Shown here: piece after piece, positions 9,210 to 17,341 of the stretch
How the letters are laid out: every line of letters starts with the position of its first letter
Position numbering within the stretch: the stretch's first letter is position 1
Origin: an uncultured Bacteroidota bacterium
Lineage (GTDB): Bacteria; Bacteroidota; Bacteroidia; Chitinophagales; Saprospiraceae
Direction: 5' to 3'
Length of the DNA stretch: 36,658 nucleotides
Assembly (NCBI GenBank): GCA_903933805.1
Contig: CAIZLM010000306.1
Span: 1-36,658 of the forward strand
The notes under the pieces: generated by a model
The model's database searches: none
What the model saw: the letters and a program-made list of their open reading frames with translations, nothing else
What the model was told of the DNA's origin: nothing
Made by a program: the position numbers and the translations under genes

Positions 9210-9217
9210 CAAATATA
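9210..9217 (-). promoter_or_regulatory. Candidate -7 box of the mutS promoter
   Basis: On the minus strand the 61-base folP-mutS gap contains TATATTTG, an exact TAnnTTTG match, 30 bases before the mutS ATG. That would give a leader of roughly 20-25 bases. No convincing TTG lies at standard spacing, so this is half-supported. Confidence 0.4.
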
Positions 9218-9241
9218 AGGAATAGCAAGCAGTTACCGCTA

Positions 9242-10117
9242 TCATCGTGTTGGCGATTCTGCAACAGACTTGGGTGGAACGTCTTCCAGTAATTTCCACA
9301 AAGCAATGACCTCCATCGCCTCCCGTACATCGTGCGCGCGAAGGATGGATGCGCCTTGTTGTAATGCAACGACATGCAACGCTGTTGTGCCGTTCAAGGC
9401 AGCAGATGGCGGTATGCCCAGTGGTTTACAGATCATTGATTTTCTTGAGACTCCAGCCAATACGGGCATTTGCAGTACGTTTTTGAACGTGTGTATGTTT
9501 CGTAACAGCGTAAAGTTGTGTTCCACCGTTTTACCAAACCCAAAACCGGGATCCAGTACAATGTCGTTGATACCAAGGGTTCGCAAAAATTTGATTTTTT
9601 GGATAAAAAAATCGAGTACTGTTTGCACCACATCTTGATAGACAGGGTTTTCCTGCATCATGTCAGGGGTGCCCTGCATGTGCATGAGGATGTAGGGTAC
9701 GTTTGGGGGGAATGCACCAACGGTGGCAATATCTTCAACTGTAGCGGGATGAGCAAGCGCGGAGATATCGTTCCAAATAGCCGCTCCTGCATTCAGCGCA
9801 GCCCTGGCAACACGGATACTTTCGGTATCAACGGATAGAATGGTCGCAGGAAAGTACTTCAGAATAAGTTCAACAGTAGGTATCACCCTACGCAATTCTG
9901 TTGTTTCATCGACCACTGTCGCACCGGGTCTGGAAGAAGCGCCACCGATATCCAACATGGTCGCCCCCTCCAACAGCATTTTTTCAGCTTGTTCGAGTAT
10001 AGCAGTTTCATTTACATATCTGCCACCATCAAAAAACGAGTCGGGTGTACAATTCAAAATACCCATCACAATGGGTGATGATAGATCAAGAAGCCGGCCT
10101 TTGCAGTTGATAGTCAA
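9242..10117 (-). CDS. folP: Dihydropteroate synthase
   Basis: This enzyme condenses 6-hydroxymethyl-dihydropterin diphosphate with p-aminobenzoate in folate synthesis and is the sulfonamide target. Family motifs run in order: MGILNCTPDSFFDGG, DIGGASSRPGA, SVDTES, WNDISA, HMQGTPDMMQ, DPGFGFGKT, GVSRKSMI and RAHDVREA. The usual NVTPDSF is NCTPDSF here. The start is unclear because no ATG precedes MGIL. A TTG at 10177 gives 311 residues but lies inside a MITE remnant. The TTG at 10117, giving a 291-residue product beginning (M)TINCKGRLLDL, fits the family start better and is chosen. The gene is 61 bases upstream of mutS and on the same strand. Confidence 0.93.
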   Translation of the reverse strand: MTINCKGRLLDLSSPIVMGILNCTPDSFFDGGRYVNETAILEQAEKMLLEGATMLDIGGASSRPGATVVDETTELRRVIPTVELILKYFPATILSVDTESIRVARAALNAGAAIWNDISALAHPATVEDIATVGAFPPNVPYILMHMQGTPDMMQENPVYQDVVQTVLDFFIQKIKFLRTLGINDIVLDPGFGFGKTVEHNFTLLRNIHTFKNVLQMPVLAGVSRKSMICKPLGIPPSAALNGTTALHVVALQQGASILRAHDVREAMEVIALWKLLEDVPPKSVAESPTR

Positions 10118-10134
10118 TTGATTATTTGTCTTTT

Positions 10135-10210
10135 GTAAAAAGGTTAGGTAGCGCGCCGTGTGATCAAAAAAGGCCAATTATCCGTCATACTTCGGAGGTT
10201 TTTTTGACCG
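10135..10210. mobile_element. Truncated long-form MITE upstream of folP
   Basis: From GTAAAAAGGTTAGGTAGC this follows the left half of the long copy at 32864. Shared blocks are GGTTAGGTAGC, AAAAAGGCC, then CATACTTCG and TTTTTTTGACCG at matching spacing. Similarity fades after 10210, so the right end and the second terminal repeat are lost or unrecognisable. A local GACC/GGTC hairpin around AAAAAA follows. No target duplication was found. The element occupies the folP-GNAT gap. Confidence 0.6.
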
Positions 10211-10238
10211 AAAAAAGGGTCGTTTTTAGCTTGCTGTG

Positions 10239-10748
10239 CTACACTGGTTTTCCCATGAGCCAGTCCACTTGAGGATCATCGGCGACGTAAAATATTTCAG
10301 TTCCCAGTATCTTAAATCCACAGCGTTCATAAAAGCGGACGGCGCTCGGATTTTTTTTCCAAACGCTGAGCCATATCCACTCGGCGTCATTTTTTTTTGC
10401 TTGGTCAATGGCGAAGTCGAGTGCCATTGCCCCCAATCCTTTATTTTGCCATGTTGGTTCAATGTACAATCTTTCGACCTGAACCGAGTGGGTGGTCATC
10501 AGCGATTCTGGGTGATTGTCGAAATTCAATTTTAAGTAGGCAACCAGTTGGCCGTCGTCCCAGCCCAGCCAAAAAGCTGAAAAGGGATGTTCCATTTCCA
10601 TTTGAAATTGCTCCAAGGTAAACGCCTGCCGGCAATATTCCTCAAATGTGACTGGGTCATTGTCTGCTTCGTATGCTATGCGGAAAGTACGCTCCGCAAA
10701 GTTGCGCAGCAGTTCCAGATCCGCTGACGTAGCGCTGCGAATTTGCAT
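10239..10748 (-). CDS. GNAT-family N-acetyltransferase
   Basis: This 169-residue cytoplasmic protein has the GNAT fold: an N-terminal IRSAT strand, AYLKLNF (strand 4), VERLYIEP (strand 5), and the acetyl-CoA pyrophosphate loop QNKGLGA (101-107) leading into an alpha helix. A later SAVRFYERCGFKILG motif is also typical. The acceptor cannot be predicted; amino groups of small molecules, peptides or ribosomal proteins are all possible. It lies between folP and the carboxylase gene on the same strand but is separated from both by repeat or AT-rich DNA, so operon membership is doubtful. Confidence 0.88.
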   Translation of the reverse strand: MQIRSATSADLELLRNFAERTFRIAYEADNDPVTFEEYCRQAFTLEQFQMEMEHPFSAFWLGWDDGQLVAYLKLNFDNHPESLMTTHSVQVERLYIEPTWQNKGLGAMALDFAIDQAKKNDAEWIWLSVWKKNPSAVRFYERCGFKILGTEIFYVADDPQVDWLMGKPV

Positions 10749-10772
10749 ATATTAATTTTTTATTTTATTCGT

Positions 10773-10806
10773 AATAAATTCATTATCATTTAATAATAAA
10801 TTTATT
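10773..10806. terminator. AT-rich hairpin between the carboxylase and GNAT genes
   Basis: AATAAATT (10773-10780) pairs with AATTTATT (10799-10806), with one mismatch and then five more pairs (ATTAT/ATAAT) around a 6-base loop. It is almost pure A+T and lies in the 87-base gap after the carboxylase stop. It may be a weak terminator for that gene or a promoter region for GNAT. Confidence 0.35.
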
Positions 10807-10835
10807 TTTTGTTTTAGTCGCTACCATTCAAGTGT

Positions 10836-12479
10836 TCAAACTTGCATAACCCCAACATTAAATTTTTCGACTGGGGCATTGTTGGCGGCTTCAATACCCA
10901 TACTGATCCATTGTCTGGTATCACGCGGATCAATTATGGCATCCACCCATAGACGTGCCGCGGCGTAATAGGGGGTTGTTTGGGCGAGGTAATTGGCTTT
11001 TGTTTTTTCCAGCAACAGCCGTTCTGCTTCAGGATCGGGGGCGAGCCCTTTGTCTTTAAGCGATTGTATCTGTATCTGTGTCAGCACTTTAGCCGCTTGT
11101 TCACCCCCCATCACGGCAATTTTAGCACTTGGCCAAGCGACAATTAGGCGGGGATCATACGCTTTGCCACACATGGCGTAATTCCCGGCACCGTAGGAGT
11201 TTCCGATTACGATGGTAAACTTGGGGACTGTTGAGTTGGCGACCGCATTGACCATCTTTGCTCCGTCTTTGATGATGCCGCCGTGTTCTGATCGCGTACC
11301 AACCATGAAACCGGTCACGTCGTGCATAAAAACCAATGGTATCTTTTTTTGGTTGCAATTGAGGATAAATCGCGTCGCTTTATCTGCTGAATCTGAGTAG
11401 ATTACACCACCGAATTGAATTTCTCCCTTGGCGTTTTTTACCACCTGTCGGTTGTTGATCACAATACCTACGGCCCAACCATCAATTCGGGCATAGGCGG
11501 TAATGATGGTTTTCCCGTAGTGTTCCTTGTACTGTGTCAACTTTCCTTCATCCACGATACGGCGCAGCAATTCGACCGTGTGGTATGGTTTTGCACCATT
11601 TTCGGGGTAAATCTCAAAAATATCATTGCTGCCCGGCGCTATGGGTGGCTGAGGCGCGACACGGTTAAAACCTGCGGATTCAAATTTGCCATATTTATCA
11701 ACCAGATCTTTGATGGTGTCGAGGCACGTTTTGTCGTCCGGCATCTTGTAATCGGTCACCCCGGAAATTTCCGTGTGGGTGGTTGCTCCTCCCAGTGTTT
11801 CCTTGTCGGCATCTTCTCCAATAGCCGCTTTAACGAGGTAGGGGCCTGCCAGAAAAACAGACCCAGTACGTTCGACAATCAATGCCTCGTCCGACATGAT
11901 GGGTAGGTAAGCGCCACCGGCAACACAGGCCCCCATGATGGCTGCGATTTGAGGAATACCTGCGGAAGATAAGCGTGCATTGTTTCTAAAAATACGCCCA
12001 AAGTGTTCTTTGTCTGGAAATATTTCGTCTTGCATTGGCAAAAATACACCGGCAGAATCCACCAGGTAAATGATGGGCAACCTGTTTTCAAGGGCGATCT
12101 CCTGTGCGCGCAGATTTTTTTTCCCGGTAATAGGAAACCACGCACCAGCCTTTACCGTGGCGTCGTTGGCAACCACAATACACTGGCGGCCCCGAACGTA
12201 GCCGATGTACACCACCACACCACCAGCGGGGCACCCGCCGTGTTCTGGATACAATTCATAGCCTGCAAAAGCGCCGATTTCCAAGCGGGGTGTTTGAGCA
12301 TCCAGCAGGTAATCTATGCGTTCTCGCGCCGTCATTTTGCCTTCCGCGTGCAGTTTTTCGATCCGTTTCACACCTCCGCCATCGTAAATTTTGTAGAGTC
12401 TGTGGGACATTTGCGCGACAGAAAGCAGCAGTGCGTCTGCATTTTTTTCGGCTTCCAAATTAATTTTCTTTTCGGGCAT
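10836..12479 (-). CDS. Acyl-CoA carboxylase carboxyltransferase (beta) subunit, methylcrotonyl-CoA type
   Basis: This subunit transfers CO2 from biotin to an acyl-CoA. The closest recognisable family is methylcrotonyl-CoA carboxylase beta (leucine catabolism); propionyl- or geranyl-CoA carboxylases are alternatives. Motifs include KMTARERIDYLLD, CIVVANDATVKAG, IIYLVDSAGVFLP, MGACVAGGAYLP (an acyl-CoA oxyanion loop), HDVTGFMVG and GNSYGAGNYAM. The open frame extends to 12617, but its first 101 bases overlap the conserved C-terminus of nadE in another frame. The ATG at 12479, giving 547 residues, clears that overlap and matches the length of bacterial relatives. The biotin carboxylase partner is not in the window. 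Confidence 0.88.
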   Translation of the reverse strand: MPEKKINLEAEKNADALLLSVAQMSHRLYKIYDGGGVKRIEKLHAEGKMTARERIDYLLDAQTPRLEIGAFAGYELYPEHGGCPAGGVVVYIGYVRGRQCIVVANDATVKAGAWFPITGKKNLRAQEIALENRLPIIYLVDSAGVFLPMQDEIFPDKEHFGRIFRNNARLSSAGIPQIAAIMGACVAGGAYLPIMSDEALIVERTGSVFLAGPYLVKAAIGEDADKETLGGATTHTEISGVTDYKMPDDKTCLDTIKDLVDKYGKFESAGFNRVAPQPPIAPGSNDIFEIYPENGAKPYHTVELLRRIVDEGKLTQYKEHYGKTIITAYARIDGWAVGIVINNRQVVKNAKGEIQFGGVIYSDSADKATRFILNCNQKKIPLVFMHDVTGFMVGTRSEHGGIIKDGAKMVNAVANSTVPKFTIVIGNSYGAGNYAMCGKAYDPRLIVAWPSAKIAVMGGEQAAKVLTQIQIQSLKDKGLAPDPEAERLLLEKTKANYLAQTTPYYAAARLWVDAIIDPRDTRQWISMGIEAANNAPVEKFNVGVMQV

Positions 12480-12516
12480 GAGTTGAGCTAAGGCTAGTAG
12501 GTCCAAATGTACTCCA

Positions 12517-14154
12517 TCAAATCGAATATTTTGCGACAATGGGAAAGCGACGTCCTGAACCGAAAGCTTTGGTACTGATTCGTAGGACGGGGGGAGCCTG
12601 TTCTCTTTTAAATTCATTCTGGTTTACCATGCGCAATACCCGCGTTACCAATACAGGATCAAACCCCATGGAAACCAGGGCTTTGGGACCTTTTCTGCCC
12701 TCAATGTACTGAAACAACAATCGGTCTAGCTCGTCATAAGGCGGCAGACTGTCGGAGTCCTTTTGGTCGGGTCGGAGTTCAGCACTTGGTGGTTTTGAGA
12801 TGGAGTTTTCCGGAATAACAACCTGCGAGGCATTGATGTGTCGGGCGAGTTCGAAAACCTCGGTTTTGTACACATCACCCAGTACGGCGATACCCCCGCA
12901 CATATCACCATAGAGGGTACCATAACCTACTGCCATTTCGCTTTTGTTGGTGGTGTTCAGCAGGATATTGCCAAATTTGTTGCTCATTGCCATCAACAAC
13001 ACCCCCCGAACACGGGCTTGGATATTTTCTTCTGCAATATTGAAAGGTAATTCGTTAAAAAACGGGTGTAAGGCGGATTCAAAAGCTTCAAAAACAGGTT
13101 TTATCGGTAAAATATCGTATTGAATACCCAAATTTTCAGCCAACGCACGCGCATCCTCTACTGAATGGCCCGTGCTGTATTGGCTCGGCAAGAGCAATAC
13201 CCGTACCTGTTCTTTTCCCAATGCTCGAACGGCCAAAACGGTTGTTACGGCAGAGTCAATACCACCTGACAAGCCGATAATGGCTTGTTTAAAGCCCAGT
13301 TTTTCGAAATAATCCCGAATACCCACGACCAACGCATCGTGAATCAGTGTAATTTTGTCTTTGTCTTGTTCTTGGTCTCTGCCACCTTCCAGAACGGAAG
13401 CCAAGTCGTACACCCGAATTTCTTCCTGAAAATAAGGCATTTCATCAAAAACAGAACCATCTGGAGACATGACTAGGCTACCACCGTCAAAAATAATGTC
13501 CGTTTGCGCCCCTACCCCATTGGTATAAAACAAGGGGATTCCGTACTGTTGAACATTGACCCTGACGGTATGGATCCGTTCTTTTGCGTGGGCGGAATCA
13601 AAAGGTGAAGCAGAAAGATTGAGGATAAAATCAGGACCTTCGCCCATCATTTCATCCAGGGGACAAACTGTGTAAAGGGGGTTTTCATTGCCCACATTCC
13701 AAATGTCTTCACAGATCGACAGCGCTATTTTTTTTCCTTTGAATGCGATGGTATGAAACGTCTTGGCAGGCTCAAAATACCGGTACTCATCAAAAATATC
13801 ATAGGTAGGCAGCAGTGTTTTGTGTTGAATACCTTTGATTTCACCCGCGTAAAGAAAGAAAGCAGCATTGTATAAATCTTTGCCCGCGGCTGTCGGATTT
13901 CGCATGGGCGACCCCACCACAATTGCAATATCACGACTTGCGCTTTGAAGTGTTTCTACAGCCTCTAGGCATTGATCGATGAATTCATCCATTTCCAAAA
14001 AATCTCTCGGCGGGTAGCCACACACCGACAATTCACCGAAACAGATGATGTCGGCCCCTTGCTTCCAGGCATCTTCCACCGCGGAGAGCATTTTTTGAAG
14101 GTTACCTGCGATGTTTCCGATGTGGTAATTGAGTTGTGCAAGTGCTATTTTCAT
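12517..14154 (-). CDS. nadE: Glutamine-dependent NAD+ synthetase
   Basis: This 545-residue enzyme makes NAD+ from deamido-NAD+, ATP and glutamine-derived ammonia. The N-terminal nitrilase-type glutaminase domain has its catalytic triad Glu41 (FGELSVCGYPPRD), Lys112 (HKTLLPTYDIFDEYRYF) and Cys148 (LSICEDIWN). The C-terminal synthetase domain has the ATP-pyrophosphatase loop SGGIDS (296-301), followed by TTNKSEMAVGYGTLYGDMCGG and the C-terminal KREQAPP and FGSGRRFPI segments. Length and order are normal. It starts the leftward housekeeping run; its stop is 37 bases before the proposed start of the carboxylase gene, so co-transcription is plausible. Confidence 0.96.
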   Translation of the reverse strand: MKIALAQLNYHIGNIAGNLQKMLSAVEDAWKQGADIICFGELSVCGYPPRDFLEMDEFIDQCLEAVETLQSASRDIAIVVGSPMRNPTAAGKDLYNAAFFLYAGEIKGIQHKTLLPTYDIFDEYRYFEPAKTFHTIAFKGKKIALSICEDIWNVGNENPLYTVCPLDEMMGEGPDFILNLSASPFDSAHAKERIHTVRVNVQQYGIPLFYTNGVGAQTDIIFDGGSLVMSPDGSVFDEMPYFQEEIRVYDLASVLEGGRDQEQDKDKITLIHDALVVGIRDYFEKLGFKQAIIGLSGGIDSAVTTVLAVRALGKEQVRVLLLPSQYSTGHSVEDARALAENLGIQYDILPIKPVFEAFESALHPFFNELPFNIAEENIQARVRGVLLMAMSNKFGNILLNTTNKSEMAVGYGTLYGDMCGGIAVLGDVYKTEVFELARHINASQVVIPENSISKPPSAELRPDQKDSDSLPPYDELDRLLFQYIEGRKGPKALVSMGFDPVLVTRVLRMVNQNEFKREQAPPVLRISTKAFGSGRRFPIVAKYSI

Positions 14155-14267
14155 ACCATTGTGTTTGTGTGACGGGGCAAAGAAACAGAATTGTCAGGCG
14201 GCAACATGGACAGCGATAAATTATATCCAAGGCTTGTTTGTCAAATCAGTCATAACTTCACCTTTTA

Positions 14268-14300
14268 GTAACTGGTTAGCGTGCCACGCAACCCTTTCGA
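14268..14300. mobile_element. Mini-MITE remnant upstream of the M1 peptidase gene
   Basis: GTAACTGGTTAGCGTG (from 14268) is an intact family end, in the orientation of the 18373 copy. It is joined directly to CCACGCAACC, which resembles the opposite end with the centre deleted. The two halves form a tight hairpin (GGTT-A-GCGTG against CCACGC-AACC). The outermost right-end bases are lost. It lies 17 bases before the peptidase ATG. Confidence 0.6.
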
Positions 14301-14317
14301 ACAAATGTATATTTAAC

Positions 14318-16726
14318 ATGAGACACGTACTACCCTTTTGTTTTTTCTTGTTGCCTGCGTTACTTTTTTCTCAAAAGATGTTCCAAACAGGAGAATGGTG
14401 TTCGAGCAACAAACAGGCTGGGGTGATATCACCCCAAGTATTGGACAACCGGAGTGATTCCATCGATCTGACCCATGGCGCCATCACCCTCGACTTAAGC
14501 AACGCTTCGACGAAGTCAATGGTCGGGAGTTGTCGGTGGTCTTTTACACCCAAGGTGGCTCAAATAGAAACATTGACGTTCGATTTACTCGGACTAACCG
14601 TTGATTCGGTCATCCTAAACAACGAATCCATCGAATTTAGCCATGTTGGGGAGCACTTAAACATAGTCTTTCCTACGCCACCTGCTGTTGGATCGGCCCA
14701 CGTGGTTGTTGTATATTACCATGGGGAGCCACAAAAAGATGCTTCCGGTTGGGGTGGATTTTATTTTGACACCAATTACGCGTTCAACCTTGGCGTTGGT
14801 TTTGATGCCGATCCGCATGTTTTTGGCCGGGCTTGGTTTCCTTGTTTTGATAATTTTACAGAGCGAAGTACCTACACCTTTGACATCACCACCACCCAAT
14901 GGCAACCGGCCTATTGCAATGGCTTGATGTTGACCGATGGAACAACATCCGATGGAAAACGCCACCGTGTGTGGCAAATGGACCAGTCTATTCCTTCTTA
15001 TTTGGCATGTGTGGCCATTGGCCCTTATACTTCTTTCTCGCGTACGTACGCAGGAGAAAACAACCCCATACCAGTAGAAATTGCGGCAGCAGCAGCAGAT
15101 ACCGTAAAGGTCAGAAATACATTTCAACACCTTCAAAATGCCATTCAGGCATATGAATATTGGTATGGCCCTTACAAATGGTCCAAAATAGGCTATTCCC
15201 TGGTACCATTTGGTTCCGGCGCCATGGAGCATGCCACCAATATTGCCATTGGTCGGGCATTTATTGACGGGACACTCAATTACGAAACGCTTTGGGCCCA
15301 CGAGCTCAGTCACCATTGGTGGGGCGATCTTGCGACGTGTTCAACAGCAGAAGACATGTGGCTGAACGAAGGTTGGGCCAGTTATTCGGAGCATCTATTC
15401 ACGGAATGGGTCTATGGAAGACAAAATTTTCAAACGGCTGTTCGGAGTAATTTCCTGCAAGTGCTCCAGACCGCACACGTCACAGAAAGTGGGTACAGAG
15501 CCGTTTCTGGCGTGCCCCACAACTTGACGTATGGAACCCACGTGTACAACAAAGGAGCAGTGGTAGCGCACAATCTTCGCGGATATATGGGCGACTCATT
15601 GTTTCGAGTGGGCACAAGGGCGGCCTTGGAAAGCAACGCATTTGCCGATTGGAGCAGTGGGCGGTTTCGAGATGTACTGTCGAACGCAACGGGGTATGAC
15701 CTGACCGCGTTTTTTGACAATTGGGTGTTTTCAGGCGGCTTCACGGATATGATGATTGATTCAACGTTGGTAACACAAACCGCTCAAGGTCAATACGATA
15801 TTTCTGTTTTTGTCAAGCAAAAACTTCGTGGCGCCACTGCTTATTTTTCAGATATCCCCTTGGAATTCACCTTTGTTCGGGAAGACCATTCCCGTGTTTT
15901 TCGAATGGCAACCATGAGTGGAGAGGCAAACGTGGCGAATTTTACCCTTGATTTCATACCGAAATTCATCTTTTTGAACACCAACCTCCACCTAACATTG
16001 GCGAGAAGTGACGGGGAAAAGGTGCTCAAAACAACCGGTACAAGCAATTTTCAGGAGGCGAAAATGAATATTTCGGTCAGTAATTTGGGTACAGATTCTG
16101 TCTTTTTCAGGGTAGAGCACCATTTTGCACATCCAGATGATGTCGGCGCAAATCCAAATAATTACCACCTCACCAATCGTTTTTGGGAGGTTTACGGTGA
16201 TTTTTCACCTGATTTTAGCGCTCAGGCGACTGTTTCTTATGATGGTCGTGGGCAGTTGGATCAACTGGATACAGAATTATTTGCTGCAACAGGGCCTTCG
16301 GAAGATAGCATCGTGTTGTTGTACCGCCCAGGCGCTGGGTTTCCGTGGCTTCCATGTGCTGATTACAGCAAATTAACCCTAAGCACCACCACCGATAAAT
16401 TTGGCCAACTAAAAATTTTGAAACTGAAGGCTGGGCAATACACCATTGGAAAAGGGGTTGGCCTATCGTCAGATCATACAGCAGATGGTGCTCTGGGATT
16501 ATGTCAGTTGTCGCCCAATCCGTGCGCAGAGCAGGTTCAACTGAATACCGACCAGCCATTTGATCACCTGCAGTTGGTGGGTCAGGATGGAAGCATTTTA
16601 GACGACCTTTACTTCGATAAAACTACTGAGCAGGAATATTCGATGAAACCTTACCCTATAGGGCATTATTGGATCGTATTGAGTGGCACGAAAGGCTTTG
16701 CAGTGATGCCACTCGTAAAATTATAG
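14318..16726 (+). CDS. Secreted M1-family metallopeptidase with T9SS C-terminal domain
   Basis: This 802-residue protein begins with a signal peptide (MRHVLPFCFFLLPALLFSQ). The gluzincin core is complete: His328-Glu329-x-x-His332 in HELSHHWWGD and the third zinc ligand Glu351 in LNEGWASYSE, at the 18-residue spacing typical of M1. The exopeptidase motif reads GAMEH where GxMEN is the classical form; the His variant occurs in bacterial M1 proteins. The C-terminus (LSPNPCAEQVQLN, then YPIGHYWIVL) is a type-A T9SS sorting domain, so the protein is probably delivered to the surface or medium. The open frame reaches 14129, but the ATG at 14318 places the signal peptide correctly. It is divergent from nadE and ends 6 bases from the convergent exonuclease stop. 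Confidence 0.92.
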   Translation: MRHVLPFCFFLLPALLFSQKMFQTGEWCSSNKQAGVISPQVLDNRSDSIDLTHGAITLDLSNASTKSMVGSCRWSFTPKVAQIETLTFDLLGLTVDSVILNNESIEFSHVGEHLNIVFPTPPAVGSAHVVVVYYHGEPQKDASGWGGFYFDTNYAFNLGVGFDADPHVFGRAWFPCFDNFTERSTYTFDITTTQWQPAYCNGLMLTDGTTSDGKRHRVWQMDQSIPSYLACVAIGPYTSFSRTYAGENNPIPVEIAAAAADTVKVRNTFQHLQNAIQAYEYWYGPYKWSKIGYSLVPFGSGAMEHATNIAIGRAFIDGTLNYETLWAHELSHHWWGDLATCSTAEDMWLNEGWASYSEHLFTEWVYGRQNFQTAVRSNFLQVLQTAHVTESGYRAVSGVPHNLTYGTHVYNKGAVVAHNLRGYMGDSLFRVGTRAALESNAFADWSSGRFRDVLSNATGYDLTAFFDNWVFSGGFTDMMIDSTLVTQTAQGQYDISVFVKQKLRGATAYFSDIPLEFTFVREDHSRVFRMATMSGEANVANFTLDFIPKFIFLNTNLHLTLARSDGEKVLKTTGTSNFQEAKMNISVSNLGTDSVFFRVEHHFAHPDDVGANPNNYHLTNRFWEVYGDFSPDFSAQATVSYDGRGQLDQLDTELFAATGPSEDSIVLLYRPGAGFPWLPCADYSKLTLSTTTDKFGQLKILKLKAGQYTIGKGVGLSSDHTADGALGLCQLSPNPCAEQVQLNTDQPFDHLQLVGQDGSILDDLYFDKTTEQEYSMKPYPIGHYWIVLSGTKGFAVMPLVKL

Positions 16727-16732
16727 CCTGTC

Positions 16733-17275
16733 TTAAAAACTCCAAGATCCGAGGTGTTTCAGGAATAATTTTGTCAGGTTTTCGGCGTCTGAAATGGCTC
16801 GGTGGTGCTGGCCTGTAAAAAGTATATCCTCCATTTCAATCACTTTTTTTAGACCTGGACTGCGGCTCATGCGCTTCATCAATCGGTAATGTTCTTTTAA
16901 ATTGACGTGATGCTCCGTCCAATCAACCTCCAATCGGTGCATTCGACAGTCGCTGGCAAACATTTTTCGATCGAAACCACCCCATGAGCACAATAGATAG
17001 TCTTCTTCCTGTATGCGCCCCCAATCCCAAAATTCCTCGATGACCTCGGGGAATTTTTTCGCCCTATTTACATCAAGTTGTTCTATACCAGTAAGTTGTC
17101 GGCAAAACGGTGAAAGCGTTGGGTGTGCTTGGGGCTTTACAAAGCGGTTAAACTTACCCCTTATTTCACCAAAATGGTTGATTTTATAAGCGCCTATTTC
17201 AATGGTTTCTTGTACATAATCCGGCGGCGGATTTTCCCAACAAGTAGCTTCGAGGTCGTAAACGATATAATTCAT
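16733..17275 (-). CDS. DEDDh 3'-5' exonuclease (KapD/ERI1-like)
   Basis: This 180-residue cytoplasmic protein carries all five residues of a DEDDh exonuclease: Asp7 and Glu9 in YDLEAT, Asp102 in WGGFDRKMF, and His158 and Asp163 in HHRAISDAEN. The surrounding LTGIEQ segment also fits. Related proteins (ERI1, KapD, RNase T-like) trim RNA or DNA 3' ends; the target here is unknown. It is the downstream partner of the glycosyltransferase gene. The ancestral junction appears to have been only one base long before a MITE inserted between them. Confidence 0.9.
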   Translation of the reverse strand: MNYIVYDLEATCWENPPPDYVQETIEIGAYKINHFGEIRGKFNRFVKPQAHPTLSPFCRQLTGIEQLDVNRAKKFPEVIEEFWDWGRIQEEDYLLCSWGGFDRKMFASDCRMHRLEVDWTEHHVNLKEHYRLMKRMSRSPGLKKVIEMEDILFTGQHHRAISDAENLTKLFLKHLGSWSF

Positions 17276-17299
17276 GTTAGCGCAATCCTACTCTTTTCG

Positions 17300-17341
17300 G
17301 TAACTGTTTAGCGTGGTACAGCGCGCCACCTAACCAGTTAC
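17300..17341. mobile_element. 42-bp mini-MITE at the glycosyltransferase 3' end, with near-perfect target duplication
   Basis: Ends are GTAACTGTTTAG (17300-17311) and CTAACCAGTTAC (17330-17341), separated by only 18 bases, an internally deleted family member. Direct repeats TCTTTTCG (17292-17299) and TCTTTTCA (17342-17349) flank it and match at 7 of 8 positions. On the minus strand the element's first 12 bases read Val-Thr-Gly-stop and now end the glycosyltransferase. Confidence 0.85.
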
